In this document: positions 21,649-31,978 of the stretch, one piece after another
How the letters are laid out: each line of letters opens with the position of its first letter
How positions within the stretch are numbered: position 1 is the first letter of the stretch
DNA from: Nannochloropsis salina CCMP1776
Taxonomy: Eukaryota > Sar > Eustigmatophyceae > Eustigmatales > Monodopsidaceae
Length of the DNA stretch: 64,000 nt
Assembly: GCA_004565275.1 (NCBI GenBank)
Contig: SDOX01000122.1
Span: forward strand, 193,124 to 257,123
Reading direction: 5' to 3'
Position numbers and translations under genes: made by a program
The notes under the pieces: model-generated
Database searches by the model: none
The model's input: only the letters and a program-made list of their open reading frames with translations
Told to the model about the DNA's origin: nothing

Positions 21649-23387
21649 ACAACGAGGGGAGGAACAGAGAGGCGGGATGAATGCCGGTGGCTGGGTGTTC
21701 CCCGGACCGCGGAGTATCCACACGGAGGCGTGTGGAAAGGGCCCGAGGGATTTTGCCTGTAAGGGCTCTCTCTCCACCCATGATGGAGAGGGAGGACAGG
21801 CAGGAGGAGAGTGGGACGCTATAGTCTCACTTGGGAAGAGAAGAACGGTAGAAGAGGAGGGAAGGAAAGACAAGGGGGGGTTGCGTTTGAACGTGTGTAC
21901 ATGTGCGGTTTCACATGGTATTCTACTTATCTAGTACGATGGAGATGGATGCAAGCGGAGTGAATGACCTTAACGTGAAAGGAGAGCGAAATGCGGGTAG
22001 TGCTGCACGTGCAGAAAAGGGAAAAATCGACCTTATCCACCGGGCAGGCGCACGGAGCGACGCGCGCATCGTGTCGAAAGGGGGCACTGACCGTGTGATG
22101 CTCGGCGCGGTCGGATGGCGTGTGCCCGTGCAGAGTCTCTCCGGTCCCTTTCACGTGAGCCTTGGGGACCGCAGATAAAAGCACGAGCCGGTGCAGGCCA
22201 AGGCAGACATTATTTGGGGGGTTTGAGACACATTGGGTCGTTGGGAAGTAAGGGCAATGACAGCAGCATGCGTGTGGACGAAGTAATGCCCGTCTAGGAG
22301 CATGAAAGTACAGGCAACGACAAGAAAACACGGGTGTTCAAAGGTATCACTGTACGTGTGTGAGCACAGCAGTGCAGTATGCACTGCGAGGGCTGTCGAT
22401 GGGTAGCAGTACGGATTTTACTGCCACAACCACGACAGATAAAATCATGAATGCACAAGCAACAGCAGAAGTGTGTATATTATGGTTAAGGTATCCTCGC
22501 TTTGATTTCTCGGTGAACTCAATATGAAAGAACAAAAAAGGGATGGAGTGATAAAATTTGGAAGAGATGTTGTAGTGATAACATTTGGAAGGGACGAATG
22601 ATGTTTTTTCTGGGTGAAATATAGTTTTTCCCCGCACTTAATTGGTGATTTTATCTCCATTGAAATGTGCACGCACAACAACAGCCTCAACACCTTAATC
22701 TGGCAGTAGGTTGGGAAGTTTGCTGTGGCAAGAATACATGTAAGGTGGAAAAAAAAGGATTTCCTCGCAAAATTTCAAGAATACATGTAAGGTGGAAAAA
22801 AAAGGATTTCCTCGCAAAATCCGCCAACAATCGATGCAAAGCGATACCCTCAAGTATCGTCTCAGACGGGACAAGAGTCAAATTGATTCGTAGTACCGGC
22901 CACCTCACCAGACAAAGCCTTCTTATTGCTTTTCAACATGCGTGTCACATGCCATACGATTGTGCAATGAAGTCTGTGGTGTCGGGAAGCTAAGCTGCTA
23001 GCAAACTCCAGTCTCTTTCGCAGGTTGCGGTTGGTGCGAATATATCCCGCACGACGAGATATTAAAACCCTTTCTTGCGTTCAATGTGCTTCAGATTCCC
23101 CACCATATCTCCCTGCCGTGTGACTTCGTCTCGAGCCGTGTGTCGTCCTCGCGTTCCCGGGAGGCTTGCGCATCCATCGTCGTGCCATATATATTATATG
23201 ATATTAAGTCACCCGGACATGAACTTTGCCGGGTGAGTTGGGCCTTCATTTTCGTTCCCGAGCCTCTGGCTTGGAAGCGAAGGCGACTTTTCCTTCTGAC
23301 CATGACTAGGATGCCCCGCCCGTTCACTTGCTTTCCCACGCATGCACTTGTATACAGGCTTTTCTGCGCCATTCGTACAAGGCGGTC
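21649..23387. other. intergenic with a 47-bp-period direct repeat
   Basis: About 1.7 kb between two plus-strand transcription-factor genes. It is AT-rich in its second half. It contains the direct repeat at 22729-22820 and no recognised gene. Confidence 0.45.
22729..22820. repeat. direct repeat, two 45-bp copies separated by TT
   Basis: Copy 1 is 22729-22773 and copy 2 is 22776-22820, each beginning CAAGAATACATGTAAGG and including an eight-A run. The copies look identical, so the duplication is recent or under selection. Confidence 0.95.
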
Positions 23388-26090
23388 ATGAGTCGGCGGA
23401 CGACTTTATCAAGTCTCGAGGCTGAGAGAGCACACTCCTTCTACGAGTTAAACGTGCCCGGGAGCTTGCCGCCAGCCTTGACTCCCCACACGGAAGAAGC
23501 ACAGAGAAGCCAATCAAATATCTCACAGGCCCCCGACAAAAACGATGGCCATGAGAAAAACGGAGATGCCCGGGTGGAGAAGGAGGAAGGAGAGGGTGAA
23601 GCAGCCGAGCAGTCCCCCCTCGTCCTCGAACCTCTACCCATCCCCTCCCCTCCTCCAGCCTCCATGCCTCAGATATCGAGCGCCGCATTTCCCTCCGAGC
23701 ATCACCATCACCCCGTGTCGTTGCACGCACCGCCGCCTGTCCATCCCATGCAAGCTCCGCCCGCCCACCATCCTTACCACCCTCACCACCTCCCTCCCGG
23801 ACTGGGGCCCTGCGCCCCGATGTCTGCAACCCACCTTCCCCCTGGCCCTTACAATGGCGGCTCCATGTATCCATCCGCTCTTTCTACGATGAATCCTCAC
23901 TACACCCACGCGGCTGGCTCTGGACCAGGCGCCATGCCCCCCGGTCCCCGACCGACGCCCTCTCAAGCCTGGAATGCCCCCCCAGCCCTTCCAACTGCTG
24001 CGGACGCCGAGGCCCCTCCCATCAAGACGGGAAAATTCAGCAAAAGCGAGTCACAGGCGATTTTGCACGCGGTCCAAGAGTATTGCGAGGCCCACGACGT
24101 GAGCGTGCACCGCCTGTGCTCGGAGAATGCTCACCGGGGCGACTTGAAAGGCGCCTGGTTGAAAATCGCCAAGGTGCTCCCGAACCGGACCGTCCAAGCC
24201 GTCTACCGGCACGGCTTAAGGAAACTGCACTCCTTCAAGCGGGGGAAATGGACGGAGGAGGAGGAACGGAAGCTGATGGAGCTGGTGGAGGTGCGCGGCC
24301 AGAAGTGGGTCAAGTTTCAGGAGGTGTTGAACCGCTCCGCTGACGCCTGTAGAGACAAGCACAGGGAGCTGGCGACGGGGTGGGCGGCCAAGGCATGGGC
24401 GAGGAAGGGGGCGGAAGGGTACCCGGAGGAGGCGCGGGGGGCGCCGACGGCGGTGGAAGGGGAGGACGCGGGGAAGGAGGAAGGGCCGGGGGGGGGCGGG
24501 GAGAAGGGCGGGCGAAGTGCGGAGGGAGACTTGGGAAGGAGGGTGCCGTTGCTCTCTTCCTCCTCCTCCTCCGTGTCCTCCTCTTCCCCCTCGTCGGCGG
24601 AGGAAGGGGCGGAGGAAGGGGCGGAGGAAGGGGGGGAAGAAGGGGGAAAGGAGGGGGTGAAGACGGGGCGGGGGCAGGTGGCGAGGGAGGGGGAGGGAAG
24701 AGGCGTGAGGAGGAAGGAAGGGAAGGAGAGTCGGCGGGAAGGTGAGGGGACGGGGGGGAGGGGTGCAAAGGAGGCGTCAGAGGCAGGGAGACGCGAGGAA
24801 GGAGGGGAAGGGGGAAAGGCGGACCTCGCCGCTTTGGGCCCCTCCAGGCGCCCGGCCTTCCCTCCCCATCACGGGGAGGAGTTAGGGGGGGAGGAAGGTG
24901 AGAAGATGTCGGGAGTAGTGGAGGTTGGGGCGCCTCTTCCCCCTCGCCGGACCTCGGGAAGGTGGAGCAAGGAGGAGGAGGATCAGTTCATCCACGCGGT
25001 GTGTGACTACCTGCATCGACCCCGCTCCACCCCCCTGGCCGAGCTGCCCCGGGAGGGGATCAATTGGACCGAGGTGGCCTCCCGCCTGCACTCCACCCGC
25101 TCACGGATCCATTGCCTGAACAAATGGGCCCAGCTCCAAGGGAAGCACCGGCGCGTGGAGGAACGTAGGCGGCTGGCGGCGGTCGTCGGCGACGTTGGCC
25201 TTCCGTCGGGCTACCTGAACGGTTCTCTCCCTCCCCCGCCGCCTCCTCCACCACCTCCTCCTCCTCTTCCGCTTCCTCCACCCATCGCCCCCCTGATCTC
25301 CACTGCCCCCCCTTCTTCGTACTCAACCGAGGCCCCTCCCTCCCTTCCTCCCTCCCTCCCCCCCTTCCTCCCCCCGCCCTTTCCCCTGCTCGCCCCGATG
25401 GCTAATTCTTCCACTTTCAAGATGGAGAATTTGCAACAAGACCTGCAGTTGTTGGACCGATTGATCGAACTGGCACCGGCGGAGGAAAGTGAGGTGGTTT
25501 GGTCCCGTTTGCCGGTTCGAAACGCCCTGCAACGGTGGGGGAAATTGAAGCAGATGCTGGAGCGGGGAGGGAAGGGAAGGGAAGGAGGGGGCGTCTTGGT
25601 GGGGGGAGACGTGGCATCGCTGCAGAAAGCGATGCAGGTGATGAAGGAGGAAGTGTTGGAGGAGATACGAAAGACGGAGCTCCGCGTGCAAAAGAGGGCG
25701 ATGCGGGCCCGGCGTTCGAAGGAGCGGGAGCGGAGGATGGCAGAGACCAAGGTACGGACGCGGTTGATGAAGGAGGAGAGGAGGTTGAAGAGGATGGAGG
25801 AGGCGGTGGTGCGGGAGCGGCGACAAAAAGAGAAGGAGGAGAGGAGGAAGAGGAAGAGGAGGGAAAGCGGGTTGGAGGCAGTGTCGATTCTGGCCTCCCT
25901 CGCGACGAAAGGGTCGGTGAAGGAGAAGGCGAAGGAGGAGGAGGAGGAGGAGGAGGAGGAGGAAATTGTGGTCACCTCGGACAGTGAGGACGGCGAGAGG
26001 AGAAGAAAGAGGAGAAGAGGAGGGGGGCGTCGGGAAGGGAAGGGGGAGGAGGAAGGAGGGGAGGAAGAGGAGGAAGAGGAGGAGAATTAA
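23388..26090 (+). CDS. Reb1/TTF1/DMTF1-type Myb-repeat DNA-binding protein
   Basis: An uninterrupted 900-residue frame from ATG 23388. Three Myb/SANT-like helical units are visible: about 212-275 (GKFSKSESQAILHAV, ending YRHGLRKL), about 282-335 (FKRGKWTEEEERKLMELVE, VKFQEVLNRSADACRDKHREL) and, after a 190-residue acidic/Gly spacer, about 521-585 (SGRWSKEEEDQFIHAV, INWTEVASRLHSTRSRIHCLNKW). The extended spacing and the NRSADACRDKHREL helix recall Reb1/TTF-I and DMTF1, which bind rDNA terminators or promoters. The C-terminal half has a Pro run, then a long Arg/Lys/Glu coiled coil (about 760-860) and an acidic tail. The N-terminus is Pro/His-rich. Nuclear. rDNA termination is the leading guess, not shown by sequence. 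Confidence 0.72.
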   Translation: MSRRTTLSSLEAERAHSFYELNVPGSLPPALTPHTEEAQRSQSNISQAPDKNDGHEKNGDARVEKEEGEGEAAEQSPLVLEPLPIPSPPPASMPQISSAAFPSEHHHHPVSLHAPPPVHPMQAPPAHHPYHPHHLPPGLGPCAPMSATHLPPGPYNGGSMYPSALSTMNPHYTHAAGSGPGAMPPGPRPTPSQAWNAPPALPTAADAEAPPIKTGKFSKSESQAILHAVQEYCEAHDVSVHRLCSENAHRGDLKGAWLKIAKVLPNRTVQAVYRHGLRKLHSFKRGKWTEEEERKLMELVEVRGQKWVKFQEVLNRSADACRDKHRELATGWAAKAWARKGAEGYPEEARGAPTAVEGEDAGKEEGPGGGGEKGGRSAEGDLGRRVPLLSSSSSSVSSSSPSSAEEGAEEGAEEGGEEGGKEGVKTGRGQVAREGEGRGVRRKEGKESRREGEGTGGRGAKEASEAGRREEGGEGGKADLAALGPSRRPAFPPHHGEELGGEEGEKMSGVVEVGAPLPPRRTSGRWSKEEEDQFIHAVCDYLHRPRSTPLAELPREGINWTEVASRLHSTRSRIHCLNKWAQLQGKHRRVEERRRLAAVVGDVGLPSGYLNGSLPPPPPPPPPPPPLPLPPPIAPLISTAPPSSYSTEAPPSLPPSLPPFLPPPFPLLAPMANSSTFKMENLQQDLQLLDRLIELAPAEESEVVWSRLPVRNALQRWGKLKQMLERGGKGREGGGVLVGGDVASLQKAMQVMKEEVLEEIRKTELRVQKRAMRARRSKERERRMAETKVRTRLMKEERRLKRMEEAVVRERRQKEKEERRKRKRRESGLEAVSILASLATKGSVKEKAKEEEEEEEEEEIVVTSDSEDGERRRKRRRGGGRREGKGEEEGGEEEEEEEEN

Positions 26091-27039
26091 GAAGCGGGCG
26101 GGGGCGTGTTTGCAATTTAAAGAGCTTGTACTGAGAAAATCATCGTGCCACGACCGGCGAAATGAAGAGGAAAAACTGCCATCGCAAGGACTCGCACAGT
26201 CTGTCACAAAGAAGACGAAAGATTATTAAGGGTGGCTGAGGAGGTGAAGCCGTACACGGCCAGCAGCCGGTGTCTGGTTGCTGATTCATCAACGTGCTTT
26301 TGATGCGATGCGTTAAGCATCCCACCGTAACAAGTAAAAGACTCGAAGGATAGGGTACGGCCGCTTAGTACCTCTGAAAAGGAGGGATGTAAACCCGAAA
26401 AATGGTGCGAAAAGTAAGTGACTCGATGAACCTTCCTATGGTGCCTTGTGGAGGGGGAAGGATAACTTTGGATTCAACCTGATTCTCTCTTTTCTTTCCT
26501 GATTTCTCGGGGCCAGTGTGTGTGGCGGTGAACGCGCGCTCCCTGTAGGTCTGTTTTGTCTCGTTTCCACGCTCTCGACTTGCGATTATCCCCCTTCACC
26601 TGTATTTTGGGCTCAATTCATGGATCCTCCCCTCCCTTGTGGGCGGTTCTAGCAGTTGCTCCTTCCGGCTCCTGCCCCTCGCCCTGGTTCACATTGACTC
26701 CCTGCTTCGCTTGCTTGATGCATGGGCACCCCATTCTCCCCCGAATGTCCTGCACTCTGCCGTCATGATACCTGCCCGTTCGTATGCCAGCCCCTAAATC
26801 ACCATTCTGGAAAGACTACCTTTGTAGAAGGACGCAGACCTCTCTCGACCCTCTACCTCATCCATCTTGTTTCCCTCCCTTTTTCGGGTGCATGTGGCTG
26901 CTTCTCCTCCCATCCTTTTCTCGTCTTGGTGTTCGCTTCCTCTATACATCATAACTTTATCCCGCATCTTATTTCCTGGTTCTATCTACAGTGAGAATAG
27001 TCCCATACATCCATCCGGAGGTCCTTATGACCTAATCCT
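26091..27039. other. tail-to-tail intergenic, no gene seen
   Basis: About 950 bases between the Myb gene and a minus-strand gene, both ending here. C/T-rich towards the right. Short frames only. Confidence 0.45.
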
Positions 27040-30000
27040 TCACGACTCAGTCCCCATACTCATCCGCCGCTGCTTCTCGTCCTCCCTCTCGACCTCTTCC
27101 AACTCCCTCGCCACACTCAGCATAGAATGGATCTGCTCCTGGTAGTTTGCTTTGAAGTCTTCCTCCGCCCATGGCAACAGTCCCAGCGCCGCCTCCAAGC
27201 ATACCTCTGGCCCGCTTTCTCTCCCTTCCTCTCCCCCTCCCATCATCTCAAGCTTACTCACGCCCTCGTTGTACAAAGCTGCCGCTAGCCTGGAGGCGAC
27301 GCGTGAAAGGGTGCACGAAGGGGCGGGTACGACAGATTTTGTCTCGATTCCAGCTCGAAATTCCCTCACCACCTCCAAGCCAGCCTTGGTTCCTCCTACA
27401 GCATGGTAGAGGTCTAGATAAACCCACAGCGCTTTTTCATTCCATTCCTCCGCTCCCCCATCCTCTTTGGCGGTCGTCGATGGATGTTTCTGCAGTTGCC
27501 TTTGAAGGGCAAGGCGAAAGAGAGCCACTGCCGACGTGCGGAGGGAGGGAGGGAGGACAGAGACATAGGACGATTGAAGGCAATTGCGAGCTAGGGCGTG
27601 GAGAACTTCGAAAGGAAAAGTGAGAAGGGTTGACGTCTCCTTGCTGATCAGAGCAGGTAAGCCGAGAGTGGGATCTTCCACCTGCTTATCCTTGTCCTCT
27701 CCTCCCCTCGAGCCGTTCCCAGTACTAGTCGCCAGCCCAGAGGCAGAAGAAGGGCGAGAGGATGGTCGCGAGCCAGGTTGGGAGGGCGGACGAGGAGTTT
27801 GGAGGGAGGAAGTAGAAGAGCCTCGGATAAGAATTTCGAGAAGGATGATGGTCTGATGCAAATTATGACAAATGGGTTTGAGCGCCGAAGTTTTGGAGCT
27901 TGAAATTCGTGTTTTTGCTGTATGAAGCTGACCAAGGTAGTAGGAGGACTCATCGGGGGTAAGGAGAGAGAAAGTCCCCGACCGGGAGGATAGCGAGGAA
28001 GTAACCGTCAGAAGGAGGAGGAGAAGGCCATGTTTCTCTTCCTCCGTCGTGGGAGATATGGAGGTCGGAGAAGACGGGTATGAAAGGGAGGCTGGGCCGA
28101 AGGTAGCTTCGTGGAATCGGTGGGCGGCGCGAAAGAAATCATGGGAGCAAGCAAGCTGATTTTTGGGAGGTACCTCAGAAAGGGAAGGTAAGAGGGAGGC
28201 CGAGTGGACGGTCTCGGTGGCGGGGACGGCTGTGGCGACACCGAAATTCAGACAAAGTGTCGTGAGCCATTTCAAGTCGTCGGCTTGGGCTGCCATTGCT
28301 GCAGCTCTTTGTGCTCGACTCTCTTCTACTTTGCCCCCATCGGTGCTGCACTGCTGGACATTTCTTTCCTCTGATGTGTGCTGTGGAGCAGTATTGTGAA
28401 GATAGTCCAGGATGGGTAGCGCATACGTGCTCACGCCGCTCCAGATCTCTGCTGCGGCTTCGACGTGAGAAAAAGTGTCGGGGGCGAAGCAGAGGGGGAC
28501 AGGCTTAGACGGTGTGGACAAGATTGGGTACTCACTCCCCTCCTTGTCATGGGCACTGGGAGAGCGGGGGATGGAAGAGTCTGCTAGGGAGGGAGAGGTC
28601 GAGAAAGCATCGTGGGAAGGAGGAACAGGCGGGCTGTACGAGGAGAGAATGGCTTCGAGGAAGGTTCGGCATAGCTGAAGTGGATCGGTGCCTGCACAAG
28701 GCGATAGGTAGGGAGAGGGAAATGCGGCGGAAGAAGTTGCGTTTGCCGCAAGGACGGACGTCATGGACTTCCTCTTTCTGAGTTTCCCTTCCCTTCCTCC
28801 CTCCCTCCCTCCTGCTCTTCCTCCATGGTAGTAGCAGTCCTTCCAGACACGCAAAGCCTCCCCCAAAATGGTCTTCAGGATCCGCGCCGCCACGGTCCGG
28901 TCCACTTTCCCTCCCTCCTTCCCTCCTTTCCTCCCTTCCTCTCCCCTGCCCATCATGGTCTCTGCCACCACTTTTGCCATGCTTTCCAGTGCCCGCAGCA
29001 GATCTTGCTTGCTTTCTTTTGTCCCCCCGTCCCTTCCTTGTTCTAATTCTATCGTAAATTCCCTCAAAATTTCCACCAAAGCCTTTTCCATTCCGGTCTT
29101 TTGTTCCTTGACAGCCTGTTCTCTCTCTTTCCCTTCTTCTCTGCCCGCCTCTTTTTCCTCTCCTCCGCCCTTCATCGCCATCAATGTGGACAGCCAGAAT
29201 AGGTTCAAACGTGCATTTTCGCTTCGATACCGGGTTATGCGGCACGCCTCCCGGGCGACGGCCACCGCCTCTTCTTCCCTCCCTCCCTCTTCCCAGATCG
29301 CATGGGATTTCGTGCAAAGTACACTCCTACGCTTTTCCTCGTCCTCCGGTGAGGTGACAACAAGGAGCAGGTCACATAATTGTTGCGTGAGATGCAATTC
29401 TCCCGCTCTTTCTATCTCGCGTGCTCCCTCTCGTGCGTTCTTCTTGACTAAAGTCGGAGAAGTGTTGTAAACCTGGTTGTGCACGTGCCACAAAGCCTTT
29501 TCCAGGACCAGCCGCAGGGAGGCCTTGTCTTTCTCCGTGAGAAGAGAGGGGGAGAGGGAGCAAGGAAGCGAACGGGTGTGGACAGGAGAAAGGAAAGGTG
29601 AAGGAGGTGACGCAGGAAGGAGAAGCGGGGTGAGAGAAGAGAGAAGGCGGGAAGTAAGGGCGTGATAAGTGGAGACAGGATGAGTGTAGCTGGTGGCCTG
29701 CAGGGCAATCGTGAGGAGGGAGGCCTCTTCTAGGAGGACGGACAGGATCTGGAGCATGGTCTCCTTCTCATCCAGTCGAGCCTTCGCTCCAGCTACCTCC
29801 ACGTCTGGACTGGACGTGGGCGGCGAACGAACGAGGCGAGAAAGGAGGGCGTCGAAGAGGGAGAATGCTTGAGGGTGGTAGCGCTGGAAGGCAATGAGTG
29901 CCTTGGCGCCTTGCAAAGCGGCGGGAACGTCCAGGCAGACCAAGCGGAGGACGACGGCCGTGGCGGCCTCCATCCCCTCATCAGTTCCTCCTCGCAGAAG

Positions 30001-31473
30001 GTAACTGACCTTGGCAAGCTCCAACTTGGGTTGAGAAATGAGGAGCGGGGCAGTGGTCGTGGAAGAGGAAGCGTTGTGGGCTTGCTGCAAAGATTCGAGC
30101 TCGTGCAGGCATATGAGGGCCTTGTCGAGGTCGCGGAGGTGCGAATGGCAGTCAGAAAGGAGCCACAGGAGGGAAGCGCGTGTGAGGAGAACCCAACGTG
30201 GAGGAGGAGGATCACGATCCGTGCTGTTGATGCTGCTGTTGCTACCACTGGTGCTACTGGTCCGGTGAAAGAGGGGTTCCAATGCCTGGAGGGTGGCGAC
30301 GATGGTGTCACGCGCTTGCTGGTAGCAGCCTCGCAGCGAGCGCCCCTCGACGCCTCCCGCCTGCCGAACCAGGCGTCGCCCCATGTCTGCAGCGACGGTC
30401 AATGCCCTTTTTAACATCAGCTTGGGCATGACTGCGGCGATCTCAAGCAAAAGAATTGTCAACCGTGTCACCTCCTGTGCTTCAGTCCCCAGAATTCTTC
30501 CATCTTCCTGGTTACCCCCATGGCCTTCCCTGCCATCTTCCTGAACGCCCGCATGTACTCCCAGATTGTCGGCGCATGTCTTACCTGCCGCCCGCTTTTT
30601 CTTTTTCCAAATCAGATCCAAAAGGACTTCTACACTTTTACTGGCGGCGACAATCACCGGGTCCTGCTCAGCTCCTAGCGCGACTGTCTTTCCTGCTACC
30701 CTTCCCTTACGCTCCTCTTTATTTTCCAGTCCTGCTTCGCTTTCCAATGCTCGCCAATTTGCCACGCATAAATTTGCTGCCTGCATGCATTCTTCGTAGA
30801 GTCCTTTCTTTCCTCCCATTACGCCCAGTTTACCCTGAATATCAGCTTTTTGATCTTTTCTGTCCCCCGGCTTTTCCTTCCCTTCCTCCTCTTCCTCGTC
30901 TTCCTCTTCGTCTGTCTCGGCAGCCGCGGCACCATACAAATCTATGGCCACTTTCCCCGTGATCTTTATCCTTTCACATCGCCCTTCGATGGATGTTCCT
31001 TCGCTCTTGAGCCATAGAAGATATAGGCCGACGGCTTTGATAAGCAAACGTGCCTGCCGTGTCTCACTATGACGAGGAGGAGCAATCTTTCGAAGCCTTT
31101 CCGAAATCTTGCTTCCTTGAACAAGCAATGCATTGCGAAAAGTGCCATCGCATCGTTGCACTTTGCTGTTTACCTTGGCATTCGTTTTGTAAGACTCGTC
31201 GTAGGTTTCTTTCTCTTCCATTTGCTCTTCTCGCTCCTCGCCACTTTTCCCATCTTGTTCAGTTTCGCCTTGTTTACCATAACACATCCTATCTAATTGA
31301 AGGCAAGGCGTAGATGTCGTGTCCATAGTTATCATCCACTTTCGTGTGTCATGCAATGTGTCAGCGAGCGTACGGAGGTCGCGCTTTTGCAGACACTTTC
31401 CACGCTGTATTTCGTCTAATGTTACATTCAAGCGAGTAACGGCATCGACAAAGGCTTGTTGATCCGCGTCCAT
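27040..31473 (-). CDS. large helical-repeat protein, possibly SPO22/ZIP4 (TEX11)-like
   Basis: A single uninterrupted frame of 1477 residues starting at ATG 31473. It is mostly predicted alpha helix with TPR-like segments, for example LLWLLSDCHSHLRDLDKALI, a block IWEEGGREEEAVAVAREACR followed by NARLNLFWLSTLMA, and near the C-terminus AALYNEGVSKLEM. The pattern of repeated helix pairs, the 'ALW' and 'yNeG' landmarks and the length resemble the SPO22/ZIP4/TEX11 family, which organises meiotic crossover complexes. The match is by eye and weak; any long TPR scaffold could look like this. Short acidic or lysine-rich linkers interrupt it. It is divergent with FAM98, about 505 bases apart. Confidence 0.4.
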   Translation of the reverse strand: MDADQQAFVDAVTRLNVTLDEIQRGKCLQKRDLRTLADTLHDTRKWMITMDTTSTPCLQLDRMCYGKQGETEQDGKSGEEREEQMEEKETYDESYKTNAKVNSKVQRCDGTFRNALLVQGSKISERLRKIAPPRHSETRQARLLIKAVGLYLLWLKSEGTSIEGRCERIKITGKVAIDLYGAAAAETDEEEDEEEEEGKEKPGDRKDQKADIQGKLGVMGGKKGLYEECMQAANLCVANWRALESEAGLENKEERKGRVAGKTVALGAEQDPVIVAASKSVEVLLDLIWKKKKRAAGKTCADNLGVHAGVQEDGREGHGGNQEDGRILGTEAQEVTRLTILLLEIAAVMPKLMLKRALTVAADMGRRLVRQAGGVEGRSLRGCYQQARDTIVATLQALEPLFHRTSSTSGSNSSINSTDRDPPPPRWVLLTRASLLWLLSDCHSHLRDLDKALICLHELESLQQAHNASSSTTTAPLLISQPKLELAKVSYLLRGGTDEGMEAATAVVLRLVCLDVPAALQGAKALIAFQRYHPQAFSLFDALLSRLVRSPPTSSPDVEVAGAKARLDEKETMLQILSVLLEEASLLTIALQATSYTHPVSTYHALTSRLLSSLTPLLLPASPPSPFLSPVHTRSLPCSLSPSLLTEKDKASLRLVLEKALWHVHNQVYNTSPTLVKKNAREGAREIERAGELHLTQQLCDLLLVVTSPEDEEKRRSVLCTKSHAIWEEGGREEEAVAVAREACRITRYRSENARLNLFWLSTLMAMKGGGEEKEAGREEGKEREQAVKEQKTGMEKALVEILREFTIELEQGRDGGTKESKQDLLRALESMAKVVAETMMGRGEEGRKGGKEGGKVDRTVAARILKTILGEALRVWKDCYYHGGRAGGREGGREGKLRKRKSMTSVLAANATSSAAFPSPYLSPCAGTDPLQLCRTFLEAILSSYSPPVPPSHDAFSTSPSLADSSIPRSPSAHDKEGSEYPILSTPSKPVPLCFAPDTFSHVEAAAEIWSGVSTYALPILDYLHNTAPQHTSEERNVQQCSTDGGKVEESRAQRAAAMAAQADDLKWLTTLCLNFGVATAVPATETVHSASLLPSLSEVPPKNQLACSHDFFRAAHRFHEATFGPASLSYPSSPTSISPTTEEEKHGLLLLLLTVTSSLSSRSGTFSLLTPDESSYYLGQLHTAKTRISSSKTSALKPICHNLHQTIILLEILIRGSSTSSLQTPRPPSQPGSRPSSRPSSASGLATSTGNGSRGGEDKDKQVEDPTLGLPALISKETSTLLTFPFEVLHALARNCLQSSYVSVLPPSLRTSAVALFRLALQRQLQKHPSTTAKEDGGAEEWNEKALWVYLDLYHAVGGTKAGLEVVREFRAGIETKSVVPAPSCTLSRVASRLAAALYNEGVSKLEMMGGGEEGRESGPEVCLEAALGLLPWAEEDFKANYQEQIHSMLSVARELEEVEREDEKQRRMSMGTES

Positions 31474-31978
31474 ACTTAAGTCTAGCGTGAGTGTAGCATT
31501 CGAAGAGGAAGATTGATAGACGGGGTGATGATAGAGAATTGAAAGGAAGCGTTGGGGACGTACATTATGAGACGGCCAAAGACGGCTCCCAACAAACGGA
31601 TACAGACACTTAAACTGGCGACATGGTCAAGAACTCTTAGAAAAATCGGTTTGAACTTGAAAAATTGTCTTCACGTTCGGAGATATGAGGTCAGAGCATA
31701 AAAGGGGGCAGTGAAGTGGTGATGTGCCGGGAAGGGGGAGGTTGGGGACGTAGATCGAAAGTCAAGAAAGCAAAACAATGCAAAAGTGGCAGGACATGGA
31801 CGAGCTACACGGGGCTGTGTGTATATCTTTAAGATCAGTTTGAATATGCACGACCGCCGCGTGTCTTGATGTTGTCATTGTGAATAGTGAGTGAGGCGGA
31901 GGAGGCCAAGGAGGAGCAGGAGGTTGCTGGGAGACTGAGCGATGAGAAAGCGAGGGGCTTGGGGCGAGACTTGTTGTC
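31474..31978. promoter_or_regulatory. divergent intergenic region (putative bidirectional promoter)
   Basis: 505 bases between two genes transcribed away from each other. No specific element is identified; the assignment is by position only. Confidence 0.35.
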
